64,000 nt of DNA from Bernardetia sp042180575 (GTDB taxonomy: Bacteria > Bacteroidota > Bacteroidia > Cytophagales > Bernardetiaceae). The stretch's first letter is position 1. Every line of letters starts with the position of its first letter. A model generated the notes under the pieces. That model was not told where the DNA came from. It saw only the letters and a program-made list of their open reading frames with translations, and made no database searches. The stretch lies in assembly GCF_042180575.1 (NCBI RefSeq), contig NZ_CP170094.1, positions 3,906,001-3,970,000 of the forward strand, given 5' to 3'. The position numbers and the translations under genes were made by a program. Shown piece by piece: positions 44,037 to 53,600 of this stretch.

Positions 44037-44240
44037 ATTAAAAGTTTTAAGGAAAAGCGTTATAGATGCTGTAGTAATGATGATTAAGCAGAAATTTAGT
44101 AAAGAACCAATGAAAAAATCCTTTATTGAGAATGAAATAGACAAAGCAAATACCTCAAAAAAAGGAAAATTAATGCCTTTTTGTCAAGTCAAAATCTATT
44201 ATTTGGAGAAAAAATTAAAACAACTTCCTAAATAGAAACA

Positions 44241-44294
44241 AAAAACTCTCTTCTCAAAAAGTCAAATAAATTGAATGTTGAGAAGAGAGTTTTT
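44241..44294. terminator. Bidirectional terminator between HNH remnant and hemD
   Basis: Perfect 17-bp arms (AAAAACTCTCTTCTCAA at 44241-44257; complement at 44278-44294) with a 20-nt loop and T-runs on both sides, five bases past the HNH stop. Confidence 0.8.
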
Positions 44295-44324
44295 AATATA
44301 ATAGAATTTGGTTTTAATTAATTG

Positions 44325-44344
44325 AACAGGATTTTAATCCTGTT
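44325..44344 (-). terminator. Short palindrome at the 3' end of hemD
   Basis: AACAGGATT-tt-AATCCTGTT, directly after the hemD stop on the - strand; likely assists termination. Confidence 0.4.
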
Positions 44345-44349
44345 TTGTC

Positions 44350-45150
44350 TTATTCAATCCCTAATTCTTCTTTCATTTTACGAATATATTGTTCGATTGC
44401 TCCTGTCATAGACGGTGCATTCGGAAGAGGTGCTTCAATATCCAAACGCAAATTGTGGTCTCTAACTGCTTGTGCAGTCGTAGGACCAAAGGCAGCAATA
44501 CGAGTAGTTTTTTGTTTGAATTTAGGGAAATTATCAAATAAAGATTTGATTCCTGATGGACTAAAAAATGCAATTACATCATAATTTACATTCTCCAAAT
44601 CTGATAAATCACTAGAAACAGTAGCATAAATGACGGCTTCTGAGTGTTCAATATTATTTTCTCTCAAGAAAGAAGGAATATCATCTCTACGAATATCTGA
44701 ACATGGAAATAAGAATTTTTCTTTCTTGTGTTTCGCAATGACTTTGTTTAAATCTTCTGCTGTACGCTCACCTACAAAAAGTTTGCGCTTACGAAGATTG
44801 ATATATTTAGGAAGATAGATGGCTGTTTGTTCTGAGACACAAAAATATTTCATGTCATCAGGAATAGTGATTTTTAGCCCTTTACAAAGCGTAAAAAAAT
44901 GGTCTACTGCATTTCTACTTGTGAAAATTACTGCCGTATGGTCTAAAATATTGATACGCTGCTTTCTAAAATCACGTAAAGAAACTGGCTGCACTTCAAT
45001 AAACTGTCTAAAATCTACCTTTACATTGTACCTCTGTGAAAGGTCGTGATAAGGAGATTTGTCAGTCAAAGGAGCAGGTTGAGAAATCAATACACTACGA
45101 ATTTGCTTAGGTGCAGGTGTTGGGTGTGAGGCATTCGCTTCGTTTGCCAT
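44350..45150 (-). CDS. hemD: Uroporphyrinogen-III synthase
   Basis: 266 aa. After a 15-residue polar start the HemD bilobal fold is seen: IRSVLISQPAPLTDKSPYHDLSQRYNVKVDFRQFIEVQPV, HTAVIFTSRNAVDHFF, KYFCVSEQTAIYL, EKFLFPCSDIRRDDIPSFLRENNI, AVIYATV, and VIAFFSPSGIKSLFDNF with AAFGPTTAQAVRDHNL. The family is poorly conserved but these blocks are diagnostic. It closes hydroxymethylbilane to uroporphyrinogen III in haem and sirohaem synthesis. The DUF4271 gene upstream on the same strand is its usual neighbour in Bacteroidota, 285 bp away. Other hem genes are not in the window. Confidence 0.92.
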   Translation of the reverse strand: MANEANASHPTPAPKQIRSVLISQPAPLTDKSPYHDLSQRYNVKVDFRQFIEVQPVSLRDFRKQRINILDHTAVIFTSRNAVDHFFTLCKGLKITIPDDMKYFCVSEQTAIYLPKYINLRKRKLFVGERTAEDLNKVIAKHKKEKFLFPCSDIRRDDIPSFLRENNIEHSEAVIYATVSSDLSDLENVNYDVIAFFSPSGIKSLFDNFPKFKQKTTRIAAFGPTTAQAVRDHNLRLDIEAPLPNAPSMTGAIEQYIRKMKEELGIE

Positions 45151-45435
45151 ATCGTTGCAAAAATTGGTTTGTTAAAAACTACGACTAAAACTGTTTGTCA
45201 TAAACTAAACATTTTCATTTTGTTAATAAATCAGTCATTAAAGAGTGATTTATTCAGAAAATAATTTATATTTACGCAAACTATAAATACAGATTTAGAG
45301 ATTAGTCTAAAATCTAGAAAAGTTCATCTAACCTAATTAAAAGCCTACTACTAACTAAGTAATTTGATTAATTTAATTTAAAATTGTATTTAATCTAAAA
45401 AACTGTTAAAATTGACTGATTTAATTGAGAATAAA
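45151..45435. other. AT-rich gap between DUF4271 gene and hemD
   Basis: 285 bp, no gene seen. It probably holds the hemD promoter; no clean -33/-7 pair could be picked out. Confidence 0.3.
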
Positions 45436-46725
45436 CTAAGAAACTGAGATAATCCATTTTGAGACTATCAAAAGGGGAATTATTTCGGTGGCGCAAAGGT
45501 ACGAAAAAAGATACAACTTACCAGCATTTGTTCGTGTAAACAAATAATAACTGACTAATAAACTGTGAGTTAGGATAGAAAGAACTACTAATAGAACAAA
45601 ATAATAGAGAAAAGAACTATTTGTAGCTGTTAGTATTGCATCTGAAGAAGGGCTATAAAAAGAATTAATTAAGAAAGAAAATAATACTGTTGTTGCAAAA
45701 ATTACACTCATCACAAATGTATTTCCTAAAGTAATAGCTTGTATATGTTGCTCACTAATCTGACTGCTTTTGAAAAAGAGTTTGCCCATTAGTTGAATCC
45801 AAAATAATCTAAAAGCAGCAATACACAAACACCAAAAAGCAGCATAAAGCCAATTTAAAACAAAAGAAAACAAGTTGTTTTTGATAAGAAAATAGCTATT
45901 TGTAGTTGTTCCGTAGAGTTCTACATAGTAATAGAAAATCCATACAAAACCCATTACCAAACTAAAATAAATAACATAACCAATTTGAGGTAATAGTTCA
46001 GTTCTTTTGAATGTTTTGGCTGGTCTGAAAAAATAACTCCACGATTCTCCAAAGGCTTCTGTTCCTATAATTGGATGCACAACTACTGAAAAAACAACGA
46101 CAATTCCGACCATAAACCAGTTTATCATCAAAATCCAATCAGGTACAGGAGATTTTGGTTTTTGTAATGTAATAGGATTTATTTCTATTTTTTTAGTTGT
46201 TTCTATTTTCTTAAAACTATTTTTCTGAGTAAGGATATAAGTAGAATAAGGCTCAAGAATTTGATTTTGAGGTTTTTCTTGGTAAACAGTCAGCATCAAA
46301 AAGCCATTAAAATTCTCATGTTTTTCTTTATCAGAATATAAATTTATCAAACTATCAAACGAAATTTCTACATATTCTTTTTCTGTAACAATGGACGAAA
46401 AACGAGTATTCCAAAATAGTTTTGCATCTTTGGGCAACGCAATTCCTAAATAATTATTCTCATAATCAACTAGGTTTTTATTGAAATCAAAAATCAAATG
46501 TAAGGCTCTGTACTGACTATGAACCGTTGGTAAGTAAGGAACATAACTTTCCAAATCTTCATCATAAATTAGCCATTTTTCACTCAAAGTTTGATAAATT
46601 GAGCTAGATTCCACCGTAGGCAGGGCAGGCAAAGCCATCACAGAATTTTGAACACTCAAAAAAACTGTAAAAAATAAGATAAAGAGAGAAATAGAAGTTA
46701 TTAGAGAATGGCTAAGACTTTTCAC
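45436..46725 (-). CDS. DUF4271 membrane protein
   Basis: 429 aa. An N-terminal signal peptide (LITSISLFILFFTVFLSVQNSVMA) is followed by a soluble domain (about 35-195) and then seven or so membrane helices (from ILMINWFMVGIVVVFSVVVHPIIG onward). The C-terminal part with SWSYFFRPAKTFKRTELLPQIGYVIYFSLVMGFVWIFYYYVELYG matches DUF4271. In many Bacteroidota this gene precedes hemD, as here, but its function is unknown. The soluble N-terminal domain is longer than in short family members. Confidence 0.87.
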   Translation of the reverse strand: MKSLSHSLITSISLFILFFTVFLSVQNSVMALPALPTVESSSIYQTLSEKWLIYDEDLESYVPYLPTVHSQYRALHLIFDFNKNLVDYENNYLGIALPKDAKLFWNTRFSSIVTEKEYVEISFDSLINLYSDKEKHENFNGFLMLTVYQEKPQNQILEPYSTYILTQKNSFKKIETTKKIEINPITLQKPKSPVPDWILMINWFMVGIVVVFSVVVHPIIGTEAFGESWSYFFRPAKTFKRTELLPQIGYVIYFSLVMGFVWIFYYYVELYGTTTNSYFLIKNNLFSFVLNWLYAAFWCLCIAAFRLFWIQLMGKLFFKSSQISEQHIQAITLGNTFVMSVIFATTVLFSFLINSFYSPSSDAILTATNSSFLYYFVLLVVLSILTHSLLVSYYLFTRTNAGKLYLFSYLCATEIIPLLIVSKWIISVS

Positions 46726-46802
46726 ACTAATTTCAGATTTTTTTTATTTCGCACCCTAAAGGATGCACTACACTACAAAACTAGCTAATTTCTTTCTAAA
46801 AT

Positions 46803-48665
46803 ATGACTTTTCTTTTTTGGTTTCTCTTTTTTACGATTTCTTTTTTGAGTGTCTTGACTTCTCTTCTCTCAAAGAATGGAGAAAGTATTCAAGTATTTTT
46901 ATTTCCTATACTATGTGGGGTATTGTATTTTGTGATTCAAAGTAATTATGTGAAGAATGGTTTTTTATTATTTCAGAAAAATAACTTGAAGAAATTTTTA
47001 TTGCTGATTCTGGGAAGTATATTGATTTGGCTCTTAAATGCTGTTTTTGTTTTTAATATTTTCGAACTGACTAGCACTTTTCCATTTCGTATTCCTTCAA
47101 AAGATTCTGTTTTTTACGCTCGTTTGTCTGAAAGATTATTGACTTCTGAATATGAAAGTTTTTTTGCTTTTCATAATGATACACCTGCTGTTTTGGGAAC
47201 TTCTCCCTATCATTTTTTTGAATTGTGGCTGACTGCATTTTTTTCTAAACTCTTTGCTATTTCAGGTTATTTAGCTTATTCACTAATTACTTTACCTCTT
47301 TTACAAATTTGTGTTTGGGTGGGGTTTTTATCTATTTATGAGCGTTTTAATTTAGAAAAAAATACTTCTCAACCTTCTTTTTCTGCTTTTGCTTGGTGTG
47401 TTGCTTTGCTATTTTTGGGTGGGATTTATTTTCCTTTTTATCAATACAGTAGTCTTTTTTCAGCAACTTATTGGCTTTCTAATACCATTTTTACAGGACT
47501 TTCCGAACATTATTTTTTTTGGGTGGCAGCTTTTATCTTTTATTCTTATAAAAATTATCGGGCTATAATTTGGGTGGTTTTTACCCTTGTTTTTGTTTCA
47601 CCAACACTTTGGGCTTCGTGTTGGGCAGGACTTTTTGTAGTTGGAGTTGTTTTATTTTATCAAAAAAAAATAGAATTTTTGAAAAAATATAAATTAGAAA
47701 GTGTTCTTTTTTTCCTTCTTCCTCTATGTTATTTGGGCTTTTATCATTTTACCAAATCAGAGCAAAATGTAGCTGATGAAAGCATTTCAGTTTTGCTTCT
47801 TAGTCAGAGCAGTTCTACGTTTTTTCGTTTTTTCAAACAAGTAACTTTGTATGCCTTTAATTTTGTACTCATTTTTATTCCTTTTGTTTTTATTTTTTAT
47901 AACGAATTTTTACAAGTAACTAAAAAAATAATCAAACCAATTAAGAACAATAAAATTACTTTTCAACCTATTCAAATTATCTTTTTATTTTTTGTAGGAG
48001 CAACTTTGGGAGCAATATTCTTTTATTTACTCTTGCCTTTTCACATAGAAAAGTTTCAGTTTCTCAGAAATTTTATTTTACCATTTGTACAAGTAGGATT
48101 AATTTATTTTTTTATTAAATTAAAAAATAATTTGAATAACAAAGTAAAAGTGCTTTTCAGTTTTTTGCTTTTGTATCAATTCGTTTTTACGCTGCATTGG
48201 TTTTGGAGAGAAACATACCTTCAACAAGAACACAGTCAAGAATATCTCAATGAAATCGGAAAACAAGAAAATCTAGAAATAGGAGCAGTTTGGTATGAAA
48301 AAGAAGACTATGAAGCTAGATTGGTCTTTAATAGAATTGAAAGTTTTGAAATAGAGGGGGAATATTTGGCTTTCAAAACAGGTATAAAACGTATCTATAA
48401 TCTAAATATGGCTTGTGTCGAAACTGAAAAAGAGCCTTCCTTTATGACCATTGAAGCTGATGTTTTTGCTATTTGGCTGCGTGAAAACAATCCTAAAAAA
48501 GAAATTGTTTGTACAGATTCTTTAAAAACTATTTTTATAAAAGAGTATAATTTAGATTTTCTGATTTTGGGACAAAATGTATCTATTCCTACTCAACTTC
48601 AATCAAAAATTAAGTTTCAAATACAGGATAAAAAAAGTGGGGAAGTTTTTTTGAGGTTGAAATGA
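46803..48665 (+). CDS. Large polytopic membrane protein, possible polysaccharide role
   Basis: 620 aa with about 12 membrane helices in residues 1-460 and a C-terminal soluble part (about 470-620) containing LEIGAVWYEKEDYEARLVFNRIESFEIEGEYLAF. A loop between the third and fourth helices (FRIPSKDSVFYARLSERLLTSEYESFFAFHNDTPAVLGTSPYHFFELWLTAFF) resembles the first extracytoplasmic loop of GT-C glycosyltransferases, but no DE/EE motif is clear. Candidate roles are glycosyltransferase or polymerase; I do not recognise the family. It is divergent from the DUF4271 gene and upstream of two T9SS cargo genes. Confidence 0.65.
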   Translation: MTFLFWFLFFTISFLSVLTSLLSKNGESIQVFLFPILCGVLYFVIQSNYVKNGFLLFQKNNLKKFLLLILGSILIWLLNAVFVFNIFELTSTFPFRIPSKDSVFYARLSERLLTSEYESFFAFHNDTPAVLGTSPYHFFELWLTAFFSKLFAISGYLAYSLITLPLLQICVWVGFLSIYERFNLEKNTSQPSFSAFAWCVALLFLGGIYFPFYQYSSLFSATYWLSNTIFTGLSEHYFFWVAAFIFYSYKNYRAIIWVVFTLVFVSPTLWASCWAGLFVVGVVLFYQKKIEFLKKYKLESVLFFLLPLCYLGFYHFTKSEQNVADESISVLLLSQSSSTFFRFFKQVTLYAFNFVLIFIPFVFIFYNEFLQVTKKIIKPIKNNKITFQPIQIIFLFFVGATLGAIFFYLLLPFHIEKFQFLRNFILPFVQVGLIYFFIKLKNNLNNKVKVLFSFLLLYQFVFTLHWFWRETYLQQEHSQEYLNEIGKQENLEIGAVWYEKEDYEARLVFNRIESFEIEGEYLAFKTGIKRIYNLNMACVETEKEPSFMTIEADVFAIWLRENNPKKEIVCTDSLKTIFIKEYNLDFLILGQNVSIPTQLQSKIKFQIQDKKSGEVFLRLK

Positions 48666-48879
48666 ATGAATGAGAATAGGTTTTGATTACTGTATTCTAC
48701 TTTTTTACTAATCTTTGTATGCCAAAAATTTGAATTTAAGTGTTTAAAAATTAATACTTGATTAGTTATTTCAAACAAATTATTTTTAATAAAAAAAAGC
48801 TTCTATTCTAAAAATCTTTGAAAAAAATTGTAAGAGAGTTTTATTTTTAGTAGTTTTCTTTTCAAAAAAAACAAATTAG

Positions 48880-50556
48880 ATGAAATCGATTAATTTTCTA
48901 AAGAGAGAAGTTTTAAAAATAGGCAAAATACTACTTGTATTTATGCTTTTATCATTCTATAGCTTTTGTAATTATGTATTCTCGCAGACAGAAAAATTAT
49001 CTTCTTTTGAGTATGTATATGGTATGAGAGGAAATGAAGAAGCAAAAAAAGTTGTGGCTATTGAAGATGAATATCTTATCTTAGGAACAACGACTAGCTT
49101 TGATAATAACTCAAGTCTTTTTTTAATGAAAATTGATGAAAGTGGACATTTGCTTTGGACTCAAAAATACGGAAATGAGCAAAATGAAGTGGCTTGGGAT
49201 ATGATTAAAACAAAAGATAATAATATATTGATTTGTGCCACTACTGAAATCCCAACATCAAATAACCCTACTAATCAGCAAAGTTTATTTTTGAAAGTCA
49301 ATCAAGAAGGTAATATAATTTGGCAAAAAACATATACACATCAGGTCTATAATGTTCCGACAAGTGCTTTGCTTTTAGATAATGGTGATTTTTTGATTAC
49401 TGGGTATTTTGCTTTTGATGTCAGTACAAATACTAGAGATGCTATGGCAATGCGTTTGTCAGAAAAAGGAGAAATCATTTGGTCAAAGTCGTATGATAGT
49501 GGTTCTGGATCTGGAGGAAATGAATATTTTTTACAAGCAACAGCTACAAAAAATGGAAATTATTTGATTACCACACCAATAGGAAATCGAAAATATACAT
49601 CTAACGGGCTTTATGATCATGCCATTACATGTATAGATGGCAATGGAAAACAAGTTTGGGCAAAACATTTTGGAGAGGGATATAATGATTCTTTTGAAGC
49701 TATTATTTCCTCAAAAGGAAATAAATTTATTGCAGCAGGACATTACCGTACATCAGCAAATAATTATAATATGGTTTTTGCATTCTTAAATCAAAAAGGA
49801 AAGTTTGAAAAGGTTAATTATTTTGGAAAACAAGGAGTAGAACGTGTTTTCGGTATTGCTTCTACAAAAAAAGAAAAATATCATATTTTGGCAGGAATGA
49901 CCACTTCTTTTGGTAATGGAAATAAAGATGGATTAGCTTTAATCATTGATTCAAAAGGAAATTATATTACTAGTCAAACTTTTGGAGGAAAAGAGGATGA
50001 TGTTTTGAATTGTGTAATTGCTACCAACGATGAGAGTGGGTTTATTTTAGTAGGCAAAACAAAGAGTTTTGGTTTTGGTGGAGAAGATGTTTATGTAGTG
50101 CGAATGAACTTTGATGATAAAAAAGAAACTATTCAAAAGAACTGTAATGCTAATGAGGTTAAAAACACTCTTACTCCACTAGATTTAGAAGTAAAAGAAT
50201 TTTCATTTAGTGAATATACTCCTTCTTTTGGCAATGGCAATTTGATGATGCAAAATGAAATTAAATTTGAGAGTGAAAATTTATGTTGTGTACAAGAATC
50301 AATAGATGAAACAAGTTTACCCAACATAATTACTCCAAATGGTGATGGCAAAAATGATTACTTAGTTTTGCCTCTTCAAGAAGGTTCAAGAGCTTCATTA
50401 GTAATCTATGATAGATGGGGTAAGATGGTTTTCAAATCAGAGAATTATCAAAATGATTGGAATGCTAAAAAGCTTTCAAGTGGAACATATTATGCTACTC
50501 TGATTATTTTATGTACGGGGCAGAAAATGAAATTTTGGGTAGATGTAAGGAAATAA
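48880..50556 (+). CDS. T9SS-secreted beta-propeller-like protein A (type B CTD)
   Basis: 558 aa. The N-terminal signal sequence is hydrophobic (IGKILLVFMLLSFYSFCNYVFSQ). Residues about 30-430 are repeats of 45-60 aa such as EDEYLILGTTTSFDNNSSLFLMKIDESGHLLWTQKYG and DNGDFLITGYFAFDV, the pattern of a propeller of the SBBP/delta-60 kind. The last 85 residues are the gliding-motility-associated CTD: LPNIITPNGDGKNDYLVLP...LVIYDRWGKMVFKSENYQNDWNAKKLSSGTYYATLII, the type-B sorting signal for the type IX secretion system. The protein should be exported and attached outside the cell. A close paralogue follows. Confidence 0.87.
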   Translation: MKSINFLKREVLKIGKILLVFMLLSFYSFCNYVFSQTEKLSSFEYVYGMRGNEEAKKVVAIEDEYLILGTTTSFDNNSSLFLMKIDESGHLLWTQKYGNEQNEVAWDMIKTKDNNILICATTEIPTSNNPTNQQSLFLKVNQEGNIIWQKTYTHQVYNVPTSALLLDNGDFLITGYFAFDVSTNTRDAMAMRLSEKGEIIWSKSYDSGSGSGGNEYFLQATATKNGNYLITTPIGNRKYTSNGLYDHAITCIDGNGKQVWAKHFGEGYNDSFEAIISSKGNKFIAAGHYRTSANNYNMVFAFLNQKGKFEKVNYFGKQGVERVFGIASTKKEKYHILAGMTTSFGNGNKDGLALIIDSKGNYITSQTFGGKEDDVLNCVIATNDESGFILVGKTKSFGFGGEDVYVVRMNFDDKKETIQKNCNANEVKNTLTPLDLEVKEFSFSEYTPSFGNGNLMMQNEIKFESENLCCVQESIDETSLPNIITPNGDGKNDYLVLPLQEGSRASLVIYDRWGKMVFKSENYQNDWNAKKLSSGTYYATLIILCTGQKMKFWVDVRK

Positions 50557-50639
50557 GTTTTGATGTGTAAATAGTCAGCATTAGAGAATGTTTTAGTAAT
50601 TTTGTGGATTATTTATATTTTTTACTGAGCTAAATTTCT

Positions 50640-53600
50640 ATGCTAAAATATATGAGAGCTTTCTTCTTCACTTTCCTTTTTTATACTTTATTACTTCCTT
50701 ATTCTAATATTTTTGCTCAATCTTTTCAAAATACGTATGGATTAACTGGAAACCAAGAGGGAATTGCAGCTTTAGCTGTTGGAGATGGGTATGTAATCTT
50801 AGGAGATATACAAGCAGGAAGTAGAAAAGATTTATATCTTTCAAAAATCGATGAAAATGGAGAGTTAGTTTGGCAACGTACTTATGGAGATTCAAATACA
50901 GATGAGAGTGCTTGGCATCTTATCAAGACAAGTGATAATGGTTTTCTTATAGCTGCCACTACTACAAGAAGTTCTAGCTCTGCCGAAAGAGTTTTGTTTA
51001 TCAAAACAGATGATAGTGGAGTAGTGCAATGGCAGAAAATATATACTTATTCTAATTACGTAGCTCCAACACATATTTTAGAGTTAGCAAATGGAGAATA
51101 TATGGTAACAGGATATTTTGCATTCGATTCAAACAGAAATGATAGAAGTGGCATGGTAATGCATCTTTCTTCAACAGGAAATATAATTTGGTGTAAAGCC
51201 TATCATGGTGGAGGTTTGAGTGGAGGAAGTGTAAATCAATATTTCATAGGAATTAGACAAACTCAAAATGGAAATTTTATTTTGCCAACAGCGTATGGTG
51301 GAAATAGCTCTGGAACGCCAAGTGGAAGGTATGATAATGCAATTACTTGTATAGATGGAAATGGAGACCAAGTTTGGGGAAAACGTTTTGGAGGATCTGA
51401 TAATGATGAATTTAGAGTGATTTTGCCTTTTTCGGCTACTGAAACGATTGTAGCAGGAAGTTATAGAAACATGTCTTCTGATTTGGAAATGGCTTTTTGT
51501 AAAGTGCAACAAGATGGAACAATTACACAAAGGAAAAAATTTGGAAGAAACCAATTAGAACGAGTTTTTTATGCGACTGCTACGGCTGATAGAAGTAAAC
51601 TTTATTTTGTAGGTTATACTTCTTCTGTTGGAGGAGGAGATAGAGATATGTTAGTGTTATGTACTGATATAAATGGAAGTTATCTTTGGAGTAAAGCATT
51701 TGGAGGAACAGGATTTGAAGAAGCTAGAAGTGTAGTGCTTACTAATGATGGAAATGGAATTGTAATTATTGGAAGAACAGCTAGTTTTGGAGCAGGACAA
51801 AATGATGTTTATGTAGTAAAAATGCACAATGCCACAAGTACGCAATGTAATCAAACTAATTTTACAGACCCTGTTGAAGACATCACAGGAACAATAAATA
51901 ATATTACTTTTAATACAACCCCAATAACTCTAGGAAATGGAAATGCCATAAATACAGGTAGCATTAGTTTAACTAAAAATTCTACTTGTTGTGTAGGTTC
52001 AGTCAGTATTTCAGGAGTTACCACTATTCCTTGTTCTGCAACAAGTACAACTCTTTCAGCACCTACAGGGTATGCTTCTTATTTGTGGACTTTCCCTGAC
52101 GGAACTACTTCTACAAGCCGAACCATCACAACTTCACAAGTAGGAGTGCATTCATTGAGAGCAAGAAATGCAAGTAATTGTGATTTTTTTGCACAAACTA
52201 CTATAACTTTAGCAGCTCCTGCATCACCTGATTTAGTTCCGACTTCATCATCTTTTCCTTGTGGTGGAACAACGACTTTATCAGCACCAAATGGTTATGC
52301 TTCTTATTTATGGACATTACCAAATGGAACAACTTCTACCAATCAAACCATTACAGCAAGTGCAGCAGGAGTTTATACATTACAAGTTCAAAATTCAGCA
52401 GGTTGTAATTTTACAGATACAACAACTGTAATTATTGATGGAAACTCTACTCCTACCGATTTAGTAGTTGATAGTTTTTCTTTTCCTTGTGGTGGAACAA
52501 CGACTTTATCAGCACCAAATGGCTATACTTCTTATTTGTGGACATTACCAAATGGAACAACTTCTACCAATCAAACCATTACAGCAAGTGCAGCAGGAGT
52601 TTATACATTACAAGTTCAAAATTCAGCAGGTTGTAATTTTACAGATACAACAACTGTAATTATTGATGGAAACTCTACTCCTACCGATTTAGTAGTTGAT
52701 AGTTTTTCTTTTCCTTGTGGTGGAACAACGACTTTATCAGCACCAAATGGCTATACTTCTTATTTGTGGACATTACCAAATGGAACAACTTCTACCAATC
52801 AAACCATTACAGCAAGTGCAGCAGGAGTTTATACATTACAAGTTCAAAATTCAGCAGGTTGTAATTTTACAGATACAACAACTGTAATTATTGATGGAAA
52901 CTCTACTCCTACCGATTTAGTAGTTGATAGTTTTTCTTTTCCTTGTGGTGGAACAACGACTTTATCAGCACCAAATGGTTATACTTCTTATTTGTGGACA
53001 TTACCAAATGGAACAACTTCTACCAATCAAACCATTACAGCAAGTGCAGCAGGAGTTTATACATTACAAGTTCAAAATTCAGCAGGTTGTAATTTTACAG
53101 ATACAACAACTGTAATTATTGATGGAAACTCTACTCCTACCGATTTAGTAGTTGATAGTTTTTCTTTTCCTTGTGGTGGAACAACGACTTTATCAGCACC
53201 AAATGGTTATACTTCTTATTTGTGGACATTACCAAATGGAACAACTTCTACCAATCAAACCATTACAGCAAGTGCAGCAGGAGTTTATACATTACAAGTT
53301 CAAAATTCAGCAGGTTGTAATTTTACAGATACTGTAAACGTTCAATTTAACCAAACAGAGCAAGATTTAATCAAGGAGAACTTTGAATTAAACTGTATCA
53401 ATCAATCTATTGAATTATCTTTGAGTGAGAATTTTTCCCAAGCTTTTACAAGCTATTTATGGATATTTCCTAATGGAGAAACTTCCACTGACGAGATAGT
53501 TTTAGTTAATCAAGAAGGAATCTATAAAATAATTGTAGTTGATGAGTTTGGTTGTCAGTTTGAAGATATGACAGAAGTAAAAGGTAGAAACCCAACTCTT

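Larger units (their letters stand above)
42316..44235 (+). pseudogene. PtuB-like HNH nuclease gene interrupted by an IS
   Basis: The 5' part (42316-42781) encodes C48-x2-C51 (CCYC), the HNH core IEHYKPK (H64), DYDNLLGVC (N82, C87) and HCDTLK (C98), as in TIGR02646 proteins. The reading frame then runs into an ISL3 element and stops at 42843. The 3' part (44045-44235) encodes RKSVIDAVVMMIKQKF... and ends FCQVKIYYLEKKLKQL, the characteristic C-terminus of the family. Removing the element and one 8-bp repeat joins the parts in frame (VEELK-VLRKSV) to give 218 aa, the normal length. The nuclease is therefore broken now, but every catalytic residue lies in the 5' part, so a truncated product might keep some activity. 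Confidence 0.9.

Noticed and set aside
52251..53335. Regular repeats suggesting a CRISPR array
   Set aside because: The unit is 228 bp, coding and without unique spacers; it is a protein repeat.
52468..53337. Four evenly spaced identical 61-63-codon frames in the +1 register
   Set aside because: They are out-of-frame shadows of the 228-bp repeats in the T9SS cargo gene, not genes.
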